This document shows positions 9,863-18,181 of a stretch of 64,000 nt of DNA, piece by piece. The translations under genes were made by a program, and so were the position numbers. Under the pieces are notes generated by a model. It was not told the origin of the DNA and searched no databases. It saw only the letters and a list, made by a program, of their open reading frames with translations. The stretch is taken from NCBI GenBank assembly GCA_016783885.1, contig JADHVR010000009.1, positions 1 through 64,000 of the forward strand, given 5' to 3'. Origin of the DNA: Bacteroidales bacterium (GTDB taxonomy: Bacteria; Bacteroidota; Bacteroidia; Bacteroidales; JAADJA01). The first letter of the stretch is position 1. The number at the start of each line of letters is the position of its first letter.

Positions 9863-10150
9863 ATGAGCGACACAAGTAAGTTAGTTACCGATATTAATAA
9901 TAAAGTAAGGAAACTGATAAGCATACAGAACTCATTAAAAGAGCAAAATTCCGAACTAAAAAATAAACAGGAAGAATTAAAACGAATAATTGAAAATCAG
10001 AACAAAGTAATTGAACAATTAAAAGACAAAAACAGAAATTTAAAAATTGCAAAATCAGTTAAACAAGCGGAAGGAAACAGTGATGTAAAAACCAGGATTA
10101 ACGAACTGGTGCGGGAAATCGATAAATGTATTGAAATTTTAAACAAATAG
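9863..10150 (+). CDS. Small coiled-coil protein upstream of zapA
   Basis: The 95-residue product is almost entirely a charged coiled coil (about residues 10-70, rich in K, E, N and L with heptad spacing, e.g. LKEQNSELKNKQEELKRI) with no signal peptide. It lies 26 nt before zapA behind a shared promoter. By position and shape it may be a division-associated partner of ZapA, analogous to ZapB, but I see no sequence evidence of homology to ZapB. Confidence 0.7.
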   Translation: MSDTSKLVTDINNKVRKLISIQNSLKEQNSELKNKQEELKRIIENQNKVIEQLKDKNRNLKIAKSVKQAEGNSDVKTRINELVREIDKCIEILNK

Positions 10151-10176
10151 ATTATTCTGGCATTTGATAACTTTAG

Positions 10177-10470
10177 ATGGACGAATTAACAATATCAGTA
10201 ATAATTGCAGACAGACCATACAGATTAACAATAAAAAGAGATGAAGAAGAAACGATTAGAAGGGCAGCTAATAAAATAAATAAAACAATTAAGCATTATT
10301 CAGAAAATTATGCTTTTAATGACAAGCAGGATCTGTTGGCAATGGTAGCATTAGAAAATACAACTAATGCACTGAGACATGAAGATAAATTAATAAAAAG
10401 CGATGAAACAATATCAGCAAAATTATCCGAAATAGATTTAATTTTGTCAGATAATCTAAAGATAGAATAA
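10177..10470 (+). CDS. zapA: Cell division protein ZapA
   Basis: ZapA binds FtsZ and promotes bundling of its protofilaments at the division ring. The N-terminal strand segment ISVIIADRPYRLTIKRDEEETIRRAA and the C-terminal helical dimerisation region, including DLLAMVALE, are typical, and 97 residues is the usual length. It is followed by a probable 6S RNA, an arrangement also known from enterobacteria, where ssrS follows zapA. Confidence 0.9.
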   Translation: MDELTISVIIADRPYRLTIKRDEEETIRRAANKINKTIKHYSENYAFNDKQDLLAMVALENTTNALRHEDKLIKSDETISAKLSEIDLILSDNLKIE

Positions 10471-10495
10471 TGAATAACGTTCTTTGAAAGACATT

Positions 10496-10730
10496 TTCCA
10501 GGGGAAGAAATTCCCCGGAATAAAGATTACCCGCATCGATTCAAAATTCGTTTGTAAACTCAACATTATCTATTAAGGTGATGCTCATAAGTTTCTAGAA
10601 CAGGCCTCATCCCCGTACGGGGACTCCTGTTAGGTCAGGGGCAGTGGACGTTTCGAAAAACTTGGCTAACCTAAGCGTGTCTAACGGGGTTTACTATAAC
10701 TCTTTGAATTATGCGGGTTTCTTTTTTTTA
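10496..10730 (+). ncRNA. ssrS: Probable 6S RNA
   Basis: The 294-nt gap between zapA and rny holds a structured RNA. The arms ACCCGCAT (10529-10536) plus ATTCAAA (10539-10545) pair with TTTGAAT (10703-10709) plus ATGCGGGT (10711-10718), giving a closing stem of 15 base pairs with one small internal loop around a domain of about 190 nt. GTAAAC/GTTTAC continues it inside. An apical hairpin forms from AACAGG...CCTGTT with TCCCC-GTAC-GGGGA at its tip. The stem is followed by a run of eight U, giving a terminator-like 3' end. Size, open central region, apical hairpin and position after zapA all fit 6S RNA, which binds RNA polymerase holoenzyme. A further hairpin (GGGGAA-GAAA-TTCCCC, 10501-10516) precedes it; the exact 5' end is uncertain. 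Confidence 0.75.
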
Positions 10731-10764
10731 CATCAACTTCCTTCCTCTATAAAATCATACGAAA

Positions 10765-12306
10765 ATGGATATAATTATTGTAGTTATTGTAGGTGTTGTA
10801 GCCTTATTCCTGGGTTTTTTAATAACAAGCACTATTCTTAGAAAAAATGTCGAGAAGAAGAGTGAAAATATTCTTAAAGAAGCTGAAGAAAAAGGAGAAA
10901 TAATTAAGAAAGAAAAAATATTACAGGCAAAGGAAAAATTCCTCCAACTAAAATCTGAACATGAGAAGATAATCCAGGAAAAAAATTCTGCTATTCAGAG
11001 AAATGAAAACAGGCTTAAGCAAAAAGAAGGAACCTTTTCACAAAAAATGGAGGAATTTCAGAGAAGGAAAAAAGAAGTAGATACAATCAGGGAAAACCTG
11101 AACGCTCAGCTTGAATTAGTTAATAAAAAACAAAATGAAATTGATAAATCTCATAAGCGCCAGGTCGAAGAACTGGAAACAATTTCAGGTCTTTCTGCCG
11201 GAGAAGCTAAGGCTCAGTTAATTGAAACACTGAAAGATGAAGCCAAATCGGAAGCGATGGCTCATATAACTGAGATTGTTGAAGAAGCAAAGCTAACTGC
11301 TAACCGCGAGGCGAAGAAAACTGTCATCGAAACCATACAAAGAACAGCAAGTGAATATGCTAATGAAAACTCGGTTTCAGTATTCAATATTGATAATGAT
11401 GAAATAAAAGGTAGAATAATCGGACGTGAAGGCAGGAATATCAGAACGTTAGAAGCATTAACAGGTGTTGAAATCATCATTGACGATTCGCCCGATGCTA
11501 TTCTTCTTTCGTCTTTTGACCCTGTGAGAAGAGAAATAGCACGGCAGTCGTTACACAAACTTGTTACTGACGGAAGAATACATCCTGCCCGAATTGAAGA
11601 AGTGGTATTAAAAACAAAAAAACAAATTGAGCAGGACATTATTGAAACCGGAAAGCGCGCAACTATTGACCTTGGCATCCACGGTATGCATCATGAGTTA
11701 ATAAGGATTGTGGGCAAAATGAAATACCGTTCCTCTTACGGACAGAACCTGCTGCAGCATTCCAAAGAAGTTGCTAATTTATGCGCAACTATGGCTTCCG
11801 AATTGGGCTTAAATCCTAAAATAGCAAAAAGAGCCGGCTTACTGCACGACATAGGAAAAGTACCCGATAATGAACCGGAACTGCCACATGCCCTTCATGG
11901 AATGAAATTGGCAGAAAAGTTCAAAGAAAAAACCGATATTTGCAATGCTATTGGTTCACATCACGAAGAAATTGAAATGGAAAATCTGATATCTCCGGTT
12001 GTTCAGATTTGTGATGCAATTTCAGGTGCAAGACCCGGCGCCCGGCGTGAAGTTGTTGCGGCATATATACAACGACTGAACAAACTTGAGGAACTGGCGC
12101 TTACATATCCCGGAGTAATAAAAACTTTTGCAATCCAGGCTGGCAGGGAATTACGTGTAATTGTTGGAGCTGAAAAAGTATCAGACGCAGAATCATCCCA
12201 GATTTCTTATGATCTGTCGAAAAAAATCCAGGATGAAATGACCTATCCCGGACAGATTAAAATTACCGTGATAAGGGAAACAAGAGCGATTAGTTATGCC
12301 AAATAA
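10765..12306 (+). CDS. rny: Ribonuclease Y
   Basis: RNase Y is a membrane-anchored endoribonuclease that initiates mRNA decay. The features appear in order: an N-terminal transmembrane helix (residues 1-25), a long coiled coil (about 30-190), a KH domain ([15 protein letters not shown], from about residue 212) and an HD domain with the metal-binding His361-Asp362 pair (LLHDIGK). The C-terminal part carries the conserved RPGARRE segment. The 513 residues match the family. An overlapping ORF at 10644-10841 is a shadow. Confidence 0.96.
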   Translation: MDIIIVVIVGVVALFLGFLITSTILRKNVEKKSENILKEAEEKGEIIKKEKILQAKEKFLQLKSEHEKIIQEKNSAIQRNENRLKQKEGTFSQKMEEFQRRKKEVDTIRENLNAQLELVNKKQNEIDKSHKRQVEELETISGLSAGEAKAQLIETLKDEAKSEAMAHITEIVEEAKLTANREAKKTVIETIQRTASEYANENSVSVFNIDNDEIKGRIIGREGRNIRTLEALTGVEIIIDDSPDAILLSSFDPVRREIARQSLHKLVTDGRIHPARIEEVVLKTKKQIEQDIIETGKRATIDLGIHGMHHELIRIVGKMKYRSSYGQNLLQHSKEVANLCATMASELGLNPKIAKRAGLLHDIGKVPDNEPELPHALHGMKLAEKFKEKTDICNAIGSHHEEIEMENLISPVVQICDAISGARPGARREVVAAYIQRLNKLEELALTYPGVIKTFAIQAGRELRVIVGAEKVSDAESSQISYDLSKKIQDEMTYPGQIKITVIRETRAISYAK

Positions 12307-12371
12307 AAAAAAGCGTCCTTATAAATATTAAATTTGGAAACAATTTTTTTTCGAGTACTTTAGTTTGCAAT

Positions 12372-14336
12372 ATGAAGCTTTCCATAGTTATTGTCAATTA
12401 CAACGTTAAATACTTTCTCGAACAATGTCTTCATTCGGTCAGAAGAGCAATAGAAGGAACAGATTCTGAGGTATTCGTTGTTGACAATAATTCTGTTGAC
12501 GGCTCGGTAACAATGCTACAGGAGAAATTCCCGGATGTTATTACTATAGCTAATAAAGAGAATTCAGGTTTTTCGAAAGCCAATAACCAGGCAATAAAGA
12601 AAGCCCGTGGTGAATATATTCTGCTCCTTAATCCTGATACTGTTGTTGAAGATGACACTTTTGTAAAAATTATTCAGTTTATGGATGAACACCCAGATGC
12701 AGGTGGCTTGGGTGTAAAAATGGTTGATGGAAAAGGGAATTTCCTTCCTGAATCAAAACGGGGATTGCCCACCCCCGCAGTTGCTTTTTATAAAATCTTC
12801 GGATTATCAAGACTATTACCAAAATCAAAAATTTTCGGTAAATACCATCTGAGTTTCCTTGATAAAGAGAAAACACACGAGATTGAAATCCTGTCGGGTG
12901 CATTCATGCTGCTTAGGAAAAGTGTTCTTGATGAAATAGGTTTATTAGATGAAACATTTTTTATGTACGGTGAAGACATTGACTTATCATACAGAATCAC
13001 TAAAGCGGGCTATAAAAACTATTATTTCCCTGAAACCCGGATCATTCATTATAAAGGAGAAAGCACAAAAAAGAGCAGTGTTAATTACGTTGTAATATTC
13101 TACAATGCAATGGTTATTTTCGCTCGTAAGCATTTCTCCCCGAAAAACGCAAGACTTTTCTCTTTTTTGATAAACCTTGCAGTATATTTCAGAGCTTTTC
13201 TTGCTATTCTGAACCGGTTTTTCGGAATGGTAGCGCTTCCTATTGCAGATGCCGTACTGCTTTTCGGGGGTATAATCGGTATTAAAAATTACTGGGAGCA
13301 CAATGTAATTTTTCCTTATGGAGGAGAATACCCGATAGAAATTGTTTCTGTAGCTATACCTCTCTACATTATAATATGGCTGATGAGTGTTTACCTTAGC
13401 GGGGGGTATGACCGTCCGGTCCGATTATCTAAGATTTTCCAGGGTTTATTTATCGGTACGGTTATTATCCTGACAGTTTATGCCCTGCTTCCGGAGGATT
13501 ACAGGTTTTCAAGGGCGCTGATTGTGTTCGGCGCTTTATGGGGTTTTATTTCGATGATGGGTTTAAGATTTATTTTTCACTTATTTAAACTAAAAAATTA
13601 CAGGATAGGAATTAAAACAAACAAGCGTTTTGTTATTGTTGGCAATAAAAATGAAGCTGAAAGAGTAGCTGATTTGCTTAGAAAGGCAGATATGAATCCG
13701 GGATTTATAGGTTTTGTAAACGTTAAAGAAAATCACGATAAAAATGCCGGGTTTATTGGAACCCTTGGGCAAATAAAAGATATTATAAATATTTATAAAA
13801 TTGATGAAGTGATATTTTGCGCCAAAGACCTGCCTGCACAAAAAATCATAGATAAAATGTCGGAACTGAATATTTCACAGGTTGAATTGAAAATTGCTCC
13901 GCCTGAAAGCTTATCAATAATAGGCAGCCAATCAATAAATACCTCCGGCGACATTTACATTATCGAGCTTGATTCAATTACAAAAGTTAATAACAAACGA
14001 AGTAAAAGATTCTTAGATATTGTTATCAGCACTATCCTTCTTATAATTTCACCTTTGGCAATTGTCGTTATGAAAAATCCATTCGGATTTGTCCGTAATA
14101 TTTTTATGATAATTTTTGCCACAAAATCATGGGTTGGGTATAGATTTACAGAAACCTCTGAAAATCATAAATTGCCGGAAATAAAAAAAGGTGTATTAAA
14201 TCCGACCGATGTTCTGAAAAATAAAAATATTTCATACGACACCATCGATCGCCTTAATTTGCTTTACGCCCGCGATTATAAAGTGCTGAATGATCTGAAT
14301 ATTATATTAAAAGGATTCCGTAACCTGGGAAGGTGA
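12372..14336 (+). CDS. Glycosyltransferase family 2 fused to a membrane nucleotide-binding module
   Basis: Residues 1-250 form a GT2 glycosyltransferase domain of the rhamnosyltransferase type: LSIVIVNYNVKYFLEQCL start, NPDTVV near the DxD position and FMYGEDIDLSYR acceptor motif. Then come several hydrophobic segments (about 275-410). From about 415 there is a Rossmann-like domain (RFVIVGNKNEAERVADLL) like the CoA/NAD-binding part of polyprenyl glycosylphosphotransferases, followed by one more membrane segment. The catalytic phosphoglycosyltransferase domain is not seen. It likely builds a lipid-linked or surface glycan at the inner membrane; substrates are unknown. Confidence 0.85.
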   Translation: MKLSIVIVNYNVKYFLEQCLHSVRRAIEGTDSEVFVVDNNSVDGSVTMLQEKFPDVITIANKENSGFSKANNQAIKKARGEYILLLNPDTVVEDDTFVKIIQFMDEHPDAGGLGVKMVDGKGNFLPESKRGLPTPAVAFYKIFGLSRLLPKSKIFGKYHLSFLDKEKTHEIEILSGAFMLLRKSVLDEIGLLDETFFMYGEDIDLSYRITKAGYKNYYFPETRIIHYKGESTKKSSVNYVVIFYNAMVIFARKHFSPKNARLFSFLINLAVYFRAFLAILNRFFGMVALPIADAVLLFGGIIGIKNYWEHNVIFPYGGEYPIEIVSVAIPLYIIIWLMSVYLSGGYDRPVRLSKIFQGLFIGTVIILTVYALLPEDYRFSRALIVFGALWGFISMMGLRFIFHLFKLKNYRIGIKTNKRFVIVGNKNEAERVADLLRKADMNPGFIGFVNVKENHDKNAGFIGTLGQIKDIINIYKIDEVIFCAKDLPAQKIIDKMSELNISQVELKIAPPESLSIIGSQSINTSGDIYIIELDSITKVNNKRSKRFLDIVISTILLIISPLAIVVMKNPFGFVRNIFMIIFATKSWVGYRFTETSENHKLPEIKKGVLNPTDVLKNKNISYDTIDRLNLLYARDYKVLNDLNIILKGFRNLGR

Positions 14337-14436
14337 TAGATGATAAGTGTGGTGTTCCATATTTTTGTCTTTGAATTAAGAGACTATTAAAGGTTTAATT
14401 AATGATATGGGAATTTACAGTAATTAAGAAATTTAT

Positions 14437-14444
14437 TAAATTTG
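14437..14444 (+). promoter_or_regulatory. Possible -7 element for the exonuclease gene
   Basis: TAAATTTG matches TAnnTTTG about 100 nt before the exonuclease gene. Only a weak TTT occurs at the -33 position. Confidence 0.4.
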
Positions 14445-14459
14445 TAAAAAATAAAATTT

Positions 14460-14521
14460 TAGTCATTCCGGTATTTAACGTAAATCTTTCTCATTACTTG
14501 CAAAACGTTTTCCGGGATGAC
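14460..14521. repeat. Inverted repeat in the exonuclease leader
   Basis: AGTCATTCCGG near 14460 pairs with CCGGGATGACT ending near 14521, with one G-T mismatch, across about 40 nt. It could form a leader hairpin or be a small dispersed palindrome. Confidence 0.45.
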
Positions 14522-14542
14522 TTTTATTAGAATAATTATTAA

Positions 14543-15367
14543 ATGGAACTTAATTTAACCCGTCCGATAGCTTTTATCGACCTTGAAACTACAGGTATTG
14601 ATGTAGCAACTGACAGAATTGTTGAAATTTGCATTGTAAAATTATCTCCCGATGGGAATACGGAAGTCAGAACAGAACGTCTAAATCCGACTATACCTAT
14701 CTCAGCACAGGCATTGGCAGTGCATGGGATAAAAGATGAAGATGTAAAAGATAAACCGACATTTGCCGAAATTGCACCGGCGCTTGCCCAGTTTATTTCT
14801 AACTGCGACCTTGCCGGCTACAATGCTATAAAGTTCGATATACCTTTATTGGTTGAAGAATTTCTAAGAGCGGAAGTGGATTTTGATTTCAAAGGGGGAA
14901 AACTGGTTGATGTTCAGAATATTTTCCATAAAATGGAACCCCGGACATTAATTGCTGCATATAAATTTTACTGTAATAAAGAGCTTGAAAATGCCCACAG
15001 CGCCGAAGCTGATACTTTGGCGACTTTTGAAATTCTTAAAGCTCAGTTAGACAGGTATAAGGATACGGCTTATAAGGATAAAAAAGGGGAAATAACATAC
15101 CCGGTTATAAATGACATCCAGGCTTTATCTGAATTTTCATATCATACAAAAAACGCTGACCTGATCGGGCATATTATATTTGATGATAAAAATGAAGAAG
15201 TTTTCAACTTTGGGAAATATAAAGGACAATCGGTTGAGGGTACTTTTAAAAAAGAGCCTCAATACTATAACTGGATGATGAAAAGCAAGTTTCCTTTGTC
15301 AACAAAAAAAGTAATTACGGCAATTTACCTTCGCGGATTTAATAAAGAATCTGTTAATTTGAAATAA
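14543..15367 (+). CDS. DnaQ-like 3'-5' exonuclease
   Basis: This DEDD-family exonuclease is related to the epsilon subunit of DNA polymerase III. Motif Exo I is FIDLETTG (acidic pair Asp/Glu near residues 12-14), Exo II lies in GYNAIKFDIPLL, and Exo III is HSAEADTLAT. The C-terminal 80 residues (FNFGKYKGQSVEGTFKKEPQYYNWM) form the small accessory domain often found in Bacteroidetes homologues. It is probably a stand-alone proofreading or repair exonuclease. No polymerase gene is adjacent. Confidence 0.9.
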   Translation: MELNLTRPIAFIDLETTGIDVATDRIVEICIVKLSPDGNTEVRTERLNPTIPISAQALAVHGIKDEDVKDKPTFAEIAPALAQFISNCDLAGYNAIKFDIPLLVEEFLRAEVDFDFKGGKLVDVQNIFHKMEPRTLIAAYKFYCNKELENAHSAEADTLATFEILKAQLDRYKDTAYKDKKGEITYPVINDIQALSEFSYHTKNADLIGHIIFDDKNEEVFNFGKYKGQSVEGTFKKEPQYYNWMMKSKFPLSTKKVITAIYLRGFNKESVNLK

Positions 15368-15411
15368 GAAATCCGTAAAGCATTTATTATTTAAGGCACT
15401 TTAGGCATTTA

Positions 15412-15431
15412 GTCATTCAATAGTCATTGAT
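15412..15431. repeat. Copy of the AATGACTATTGA short repeat (reverse orientation)
   Basis: GTCATTCAATAGTCATTGAT is the exact reverse complement of bases 36508-36527, a 20-base match between two unrelated intergenic regions. Confidence 0.6.
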
Positions 15432-15459
15432 GGTTATCTGATATTATATTTTAGTCATT

Positions 15460-17151
15460 TTAGTTCTTCAATACCTTCTTAGTAACAACTCCATTTCCAA
15501 TAGATATCTTCACAAAATAAAATCCTGATGAAAGTTCATCAAAGCCACTTAAATCTATCTTTTTCAGCATTTTTTCATTATCAGTCACATCCCTGCGGAA
15601 GAGCGACTTTCCGGTTATATCCATTAATTCAACAGAATAGACATCAATAATATTATCTTCTGCCGAAATAAATAATTCACTTGAGAACGGATTTGGATAT
15701 ACAGTGATAAAGCTATGTTCTGAAGGTAGGTTATCTACAATTGTAAGAATACTGTTTGCATAAACATAATCAGGAATTCCATAACCCATTTGGTAGTTCG
15801 GGTTGCTTGCCAGTGAACCACTCTCCTCAATAGCTTCCATGATCTCCGTATTCCTCTTAGTCGGATTTGCCTGCCAGAGGCAAGCAACCATTCCGGCGGT
15901 TATAGGTGAGGAAAACGAAGTACCGCTTCCATAGGTAACTGTTCCATTCCAGGGGTCTATAATCGTAGTACCTTGTCCCTGTGCTACAACATTCGGCTTA
16001 AGTCTTCCGTCATAAGTAGGTCCAGTTGAACTAAATGAAGCATAATTACCATCAGCATCTACGGCGCCTAATGTAAAAACACTGTCGCCATCGGCAGGAG
16101 CACCAATATATTGCCACAGAGAACCACCAGAGTTACCTGCACTGTTACAAACTATCATTCCTTTACTCGCAGCAATATCAGCCCCGATAGTAATAGGGGT
16201 GGTGTTGCCATCCATATCTTCGTAAGAATGATCCTGAGATGGGTCGTCAAAAGTTGTATAACACAACGATGAATTAATAATATCAGCGCCTGTACTATCG
16301 GCAAATTCTGCTGCCGAAACCCAGTTCAACTCTTCAATCAGATATTCAGAACCTCCGTCTTCGGAACGTAACAGCCAATATTCAGCTTTTGGAGCTGTGC
16401 CAACTATTTCGCCTGGTAAATTTGCTCCCATAGTAGATAACACCATAGAGCCATGAGTATGCGAATTAAAAATATTAGGGTCAAGAGGGTTTACAAAATC
16501 TTTAAATCCTAATATCTGTCCGTTATTCCATAAACTATCAAATGCAGAAAGATTGTCAGCATTATAGAATCCTGCATCCAGCACAGCAATTATTTTCCCT
16601 TCTCCGTCATAACCCATGTCGTGTAAAACATCTCCGTTCAACATGTGGATTTGGTTATACGCCGCACCATAATTGTAACCGGTTGCCGAATTAGCTGATT
16701 TATAAACATTTTCTTCAGGTATATTTCCATACGACTCATTTGCAAAAAACGGTTTAACGGTTTTATCTTCTTCAAAGTAATTTTTATATATTCCGCTTTT
16801 TTGTATGGATTCAACAAAAGAAAATGAATTAATAATATTAAGAGCATTCTGATCGGTAGTATAAATAGTAACAGAATTAAACCATTTAGATACAGTTAAA
16901 ATGGTTACACCGGTTCCTGCTACACTTTCAATATATTGAGGGTTAACCGGCAGGTCGTTCTCAACAATCGGTATCCCTTGCATATTTCTCCGGTCAATAG
17001 CTTTTTGCGATAAAAATTCCTCGGGATTCTGTATCGAATACGGGGAATTATTTTTATCGGTAAACTTCACCCAGTATTTATCAGGTGCTACCTGTGAAAA
17101 AGCAATTAATGTGATTAATGAGAAAACGGATAAAACATAAAATTTCTTCAT
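15460..17151 (-). CDS. Secreted subtilisin-family (S8) serine protease with T9SS sorting domain
   Basis: A signal peptide (MKKFYVLSVFSLITLIAFSQ) is followed by a propeptide-like region (30-140) and an S8 peptidase domain. Its catalytic triad is Asp192 (AVLDAGFY), His233 (SHTHGS) and Ser412 (GTSFSSP), with the oxyanion-hole region in CNSAGNSG. The last 80 residues (YPNPFSSELF start, GFYFVKI and KKVLKN end) are a type A T9SS C-terminal sorting domain. The protein should therefore be exported to the periplasm and secreted to the cell surface by the type IX system. Monocistronic, with a promoter just upstream. Confidence 0.95.
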   Translation of the reverse strand: MKKFYVLSVFSLITLIAFSQVAPDKYWVKFTDKNNSPYSIQNPEEFLSQKAIDRRNMQGIPIVENDLPVNPQYIESVAGTGVTILTVSKWFNSVTIYTTDQNALNIINSFSFVESIQKSGIYKNYFEEDKTVKPFFANESYGNIPEENVYKSANSATGYNYGAAYNQIHMLNGDVLHDMGYDGEGKIIAVLDAGFYNADNLSAFDSLWNNGQILGFKDFVNPLDPNIFNSHTHGSMVLSTMGANLPGEIVGTAPKAEYWLLRSEDGGSEYLIEELNWVSAAEFADSTGADIINSSLCYTTFDDPSQDHSYEDMDGNTTPITIGADIAASKGMIVCNSAGNSGGSLWQYIGAPADGDSVFTLGAVDADGNYASFSSTGPTYDGRLKPNVVAQGQGTTIIDPWNGTVTYGSGTSFSSPITAGMVACLWQANPTKRNTEIMEAIEESGSLASNPNYQMGYGIPDYVYANSILTIVDNLPSEHSFITVYPNPFSSELFISAEDNIIDVYSVELMDITGKSLFRRDVTDNEKMLKKIDLSGFDELSSGFYFVKISIGNGVVTKKVLKN

Positions 17152-17172
17152 AATAATTATTTTAATGGTTTA

Positions 17173-17201
17173 CAAAAGTATTATTTATAAATTAATGACA
17201 A
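17173..17201 (-). promoter_or_regulatory. Promoter for the S8 protease gene
   Basis: On the minus strand, TTG (17199-17201) and TACTTTTG (17173-17180) are 18 nt apart, and the -7 box lies about 20 nt before the start codon. This fits the Bacteroidetes consensus apart from a slightly short spacer. Confidence 0.55.
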
Positions 17202-17323
17202 ACAGATTATTTAAAGGGTTGCCTCTTATGTTACTTAAATAATTCCTCCGGCAACTATACTAATTCTTAACAGACATGCGAAGCAATATCTGTTTAGAAG
17301 TAGTTATGCGTTGCAACAGGCCT

Positions 17324-17452
17324 TTAATAATTATGCAAACCTGTTCCGCATTAGTATACATCATTACCTTCGTATATTACAGCAGATTGTCCCGGAGCAA
17401 TTCCGAAAACATTTTTTTCAAATTTAACATTTATCTTTGCAAAATTAACTCT
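17324..17452 (-). pseudogene. mnmA: Relic of the 3' end of mnmA (tRNA 2-thiouridylase)
   Basis: The minus strand between the S8 protease and trmD encodes VNFAKINVKFEKNVFG, then IAPGQSAVIYEGNDVY, then a stop (17351-17353). This strongly resembles the C-terminus of MnmA, where VxFxxPxxAxxPGQSAVxYxGxxVxGGG is conserved. In the same frame after the stop, CGTGLHNY runs to a second stop (17324-17326) where the family's GGG/GCG end would be. A TGA (17453-17455) closes the frame upstream, so no functional gene remains. It is a decayed fragment of about 33 codons that once pointed away from trmD. The ORF-track extension of trmD to 17276 covers this relic and is not coding. Confidence 0.6.
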
Positions 17453-17467
17453 TCAATTTATATTGAG

Positions 17468-18151
17468 ATGCGAATTGATATACTTACTATATTCCCCGAA
17501 ATGTTTGACGGTCCATTTAAACATTCTATTCTTAAAAGGGCACAGGAAAGAGGGCTTGTGGAAATTAACCTCATAAATATCAGAGATTATGCAACTGACA
17601 AACATAAACGTGTTGACGACTATCAATACGGGGGAGGTTCAGGCATGGTTATGATGGTGGAGCCAATAGCAAATTGCATTGAAGACCTGAAGTTAAAAAA
17701 TACCTATAATGAGATTATTTACATGAGCCCTGACGGTGAACTATTCGGCCAGCAAATGGCTAACCGGTATTCCATATTTCAAAACCTGATGATACTTTGC
17801 GGGCATTACAAAGGGATTGATGAAAGAATCAGGGAGCATTTTATAACAAAAGAAATATCAATAGGAAATTATGTACTTTCAGGAGGTGAGCTTGGAGCAG
17901 CCGTATTTGCCGATGCCATAGTAAGGTTACTCCCAGGTGTTTTAAATGACGAAACCTCTGCTTTATCCGATTCCTTCCAGGACGGATTACTTTCACCACC
18001 GGCTTATACACGCCCGTATAATTTTAAAAGCATGAAAGTTCCGGATATTCTCCTTTCGGGTAATGATAAGGAAATTGAAAAGTGGCGGATGGAAAAAGCC
18101 ATAGAGAGAACAAAAGTCAGGAGACCGGAGATGACAGATGATGAGGAGTAA
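17468..18151 (+). CDS. trmD: tRNA (guanine-N1)-methyltransferase
   Basis: TrmD methylates G37 of tRNAs with S-adenosylmethionine and prevents frameshifting. I place the start at 17468 because the family N-terminus is MRIDILTIFPEMF; the longer ORF from 17276 has an unrelated extension. The trefoil-knot SAM-binding segments are visible (MILCGHYKGIDER, SIGNYVLSGGELGA, LLPGVL), and 227 residues is normal. In many bacteria rplS follows directly. Here a glycosyltransferase gene sits between them. Confidence 0.96.
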   Translation: MRIDILTIFPEMFDGPFKHSILKRAQERGLVEINLINIRDYATDKHKRVDDYQYGGGSGMVMMVEPIANCIEDLKLKNTYNEIIYMSPDGELFGQQMANRYSIFQNLMILCGHYKGIDERIREHFITKEISIGNYVLSGGELGAAVFADAIVRLLPGVLNDETSALSDSFQDGLLSPPAYTRPYNFKSMKVPDILLSGNDKEIEKWRMEKAIERTKVRRPEMTDDEE

Positions 18152-18181
18152 ACTTCATTACTTTATAGAACGAACATTACA

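Noticed and set aside
10644-10841. 65-residue ORF upstream of rny
   Set aside because: It lies within the 6S-like RNA and overlaps the rny start; its composition is not protein-like.
17276-17467. N-terminal extension of trmD in the ORF track
   Set aside because: TrmD family proteins start at MRIDILTIFPEMF; the extension is unrelated and overlaps the antisense mnmA relic.
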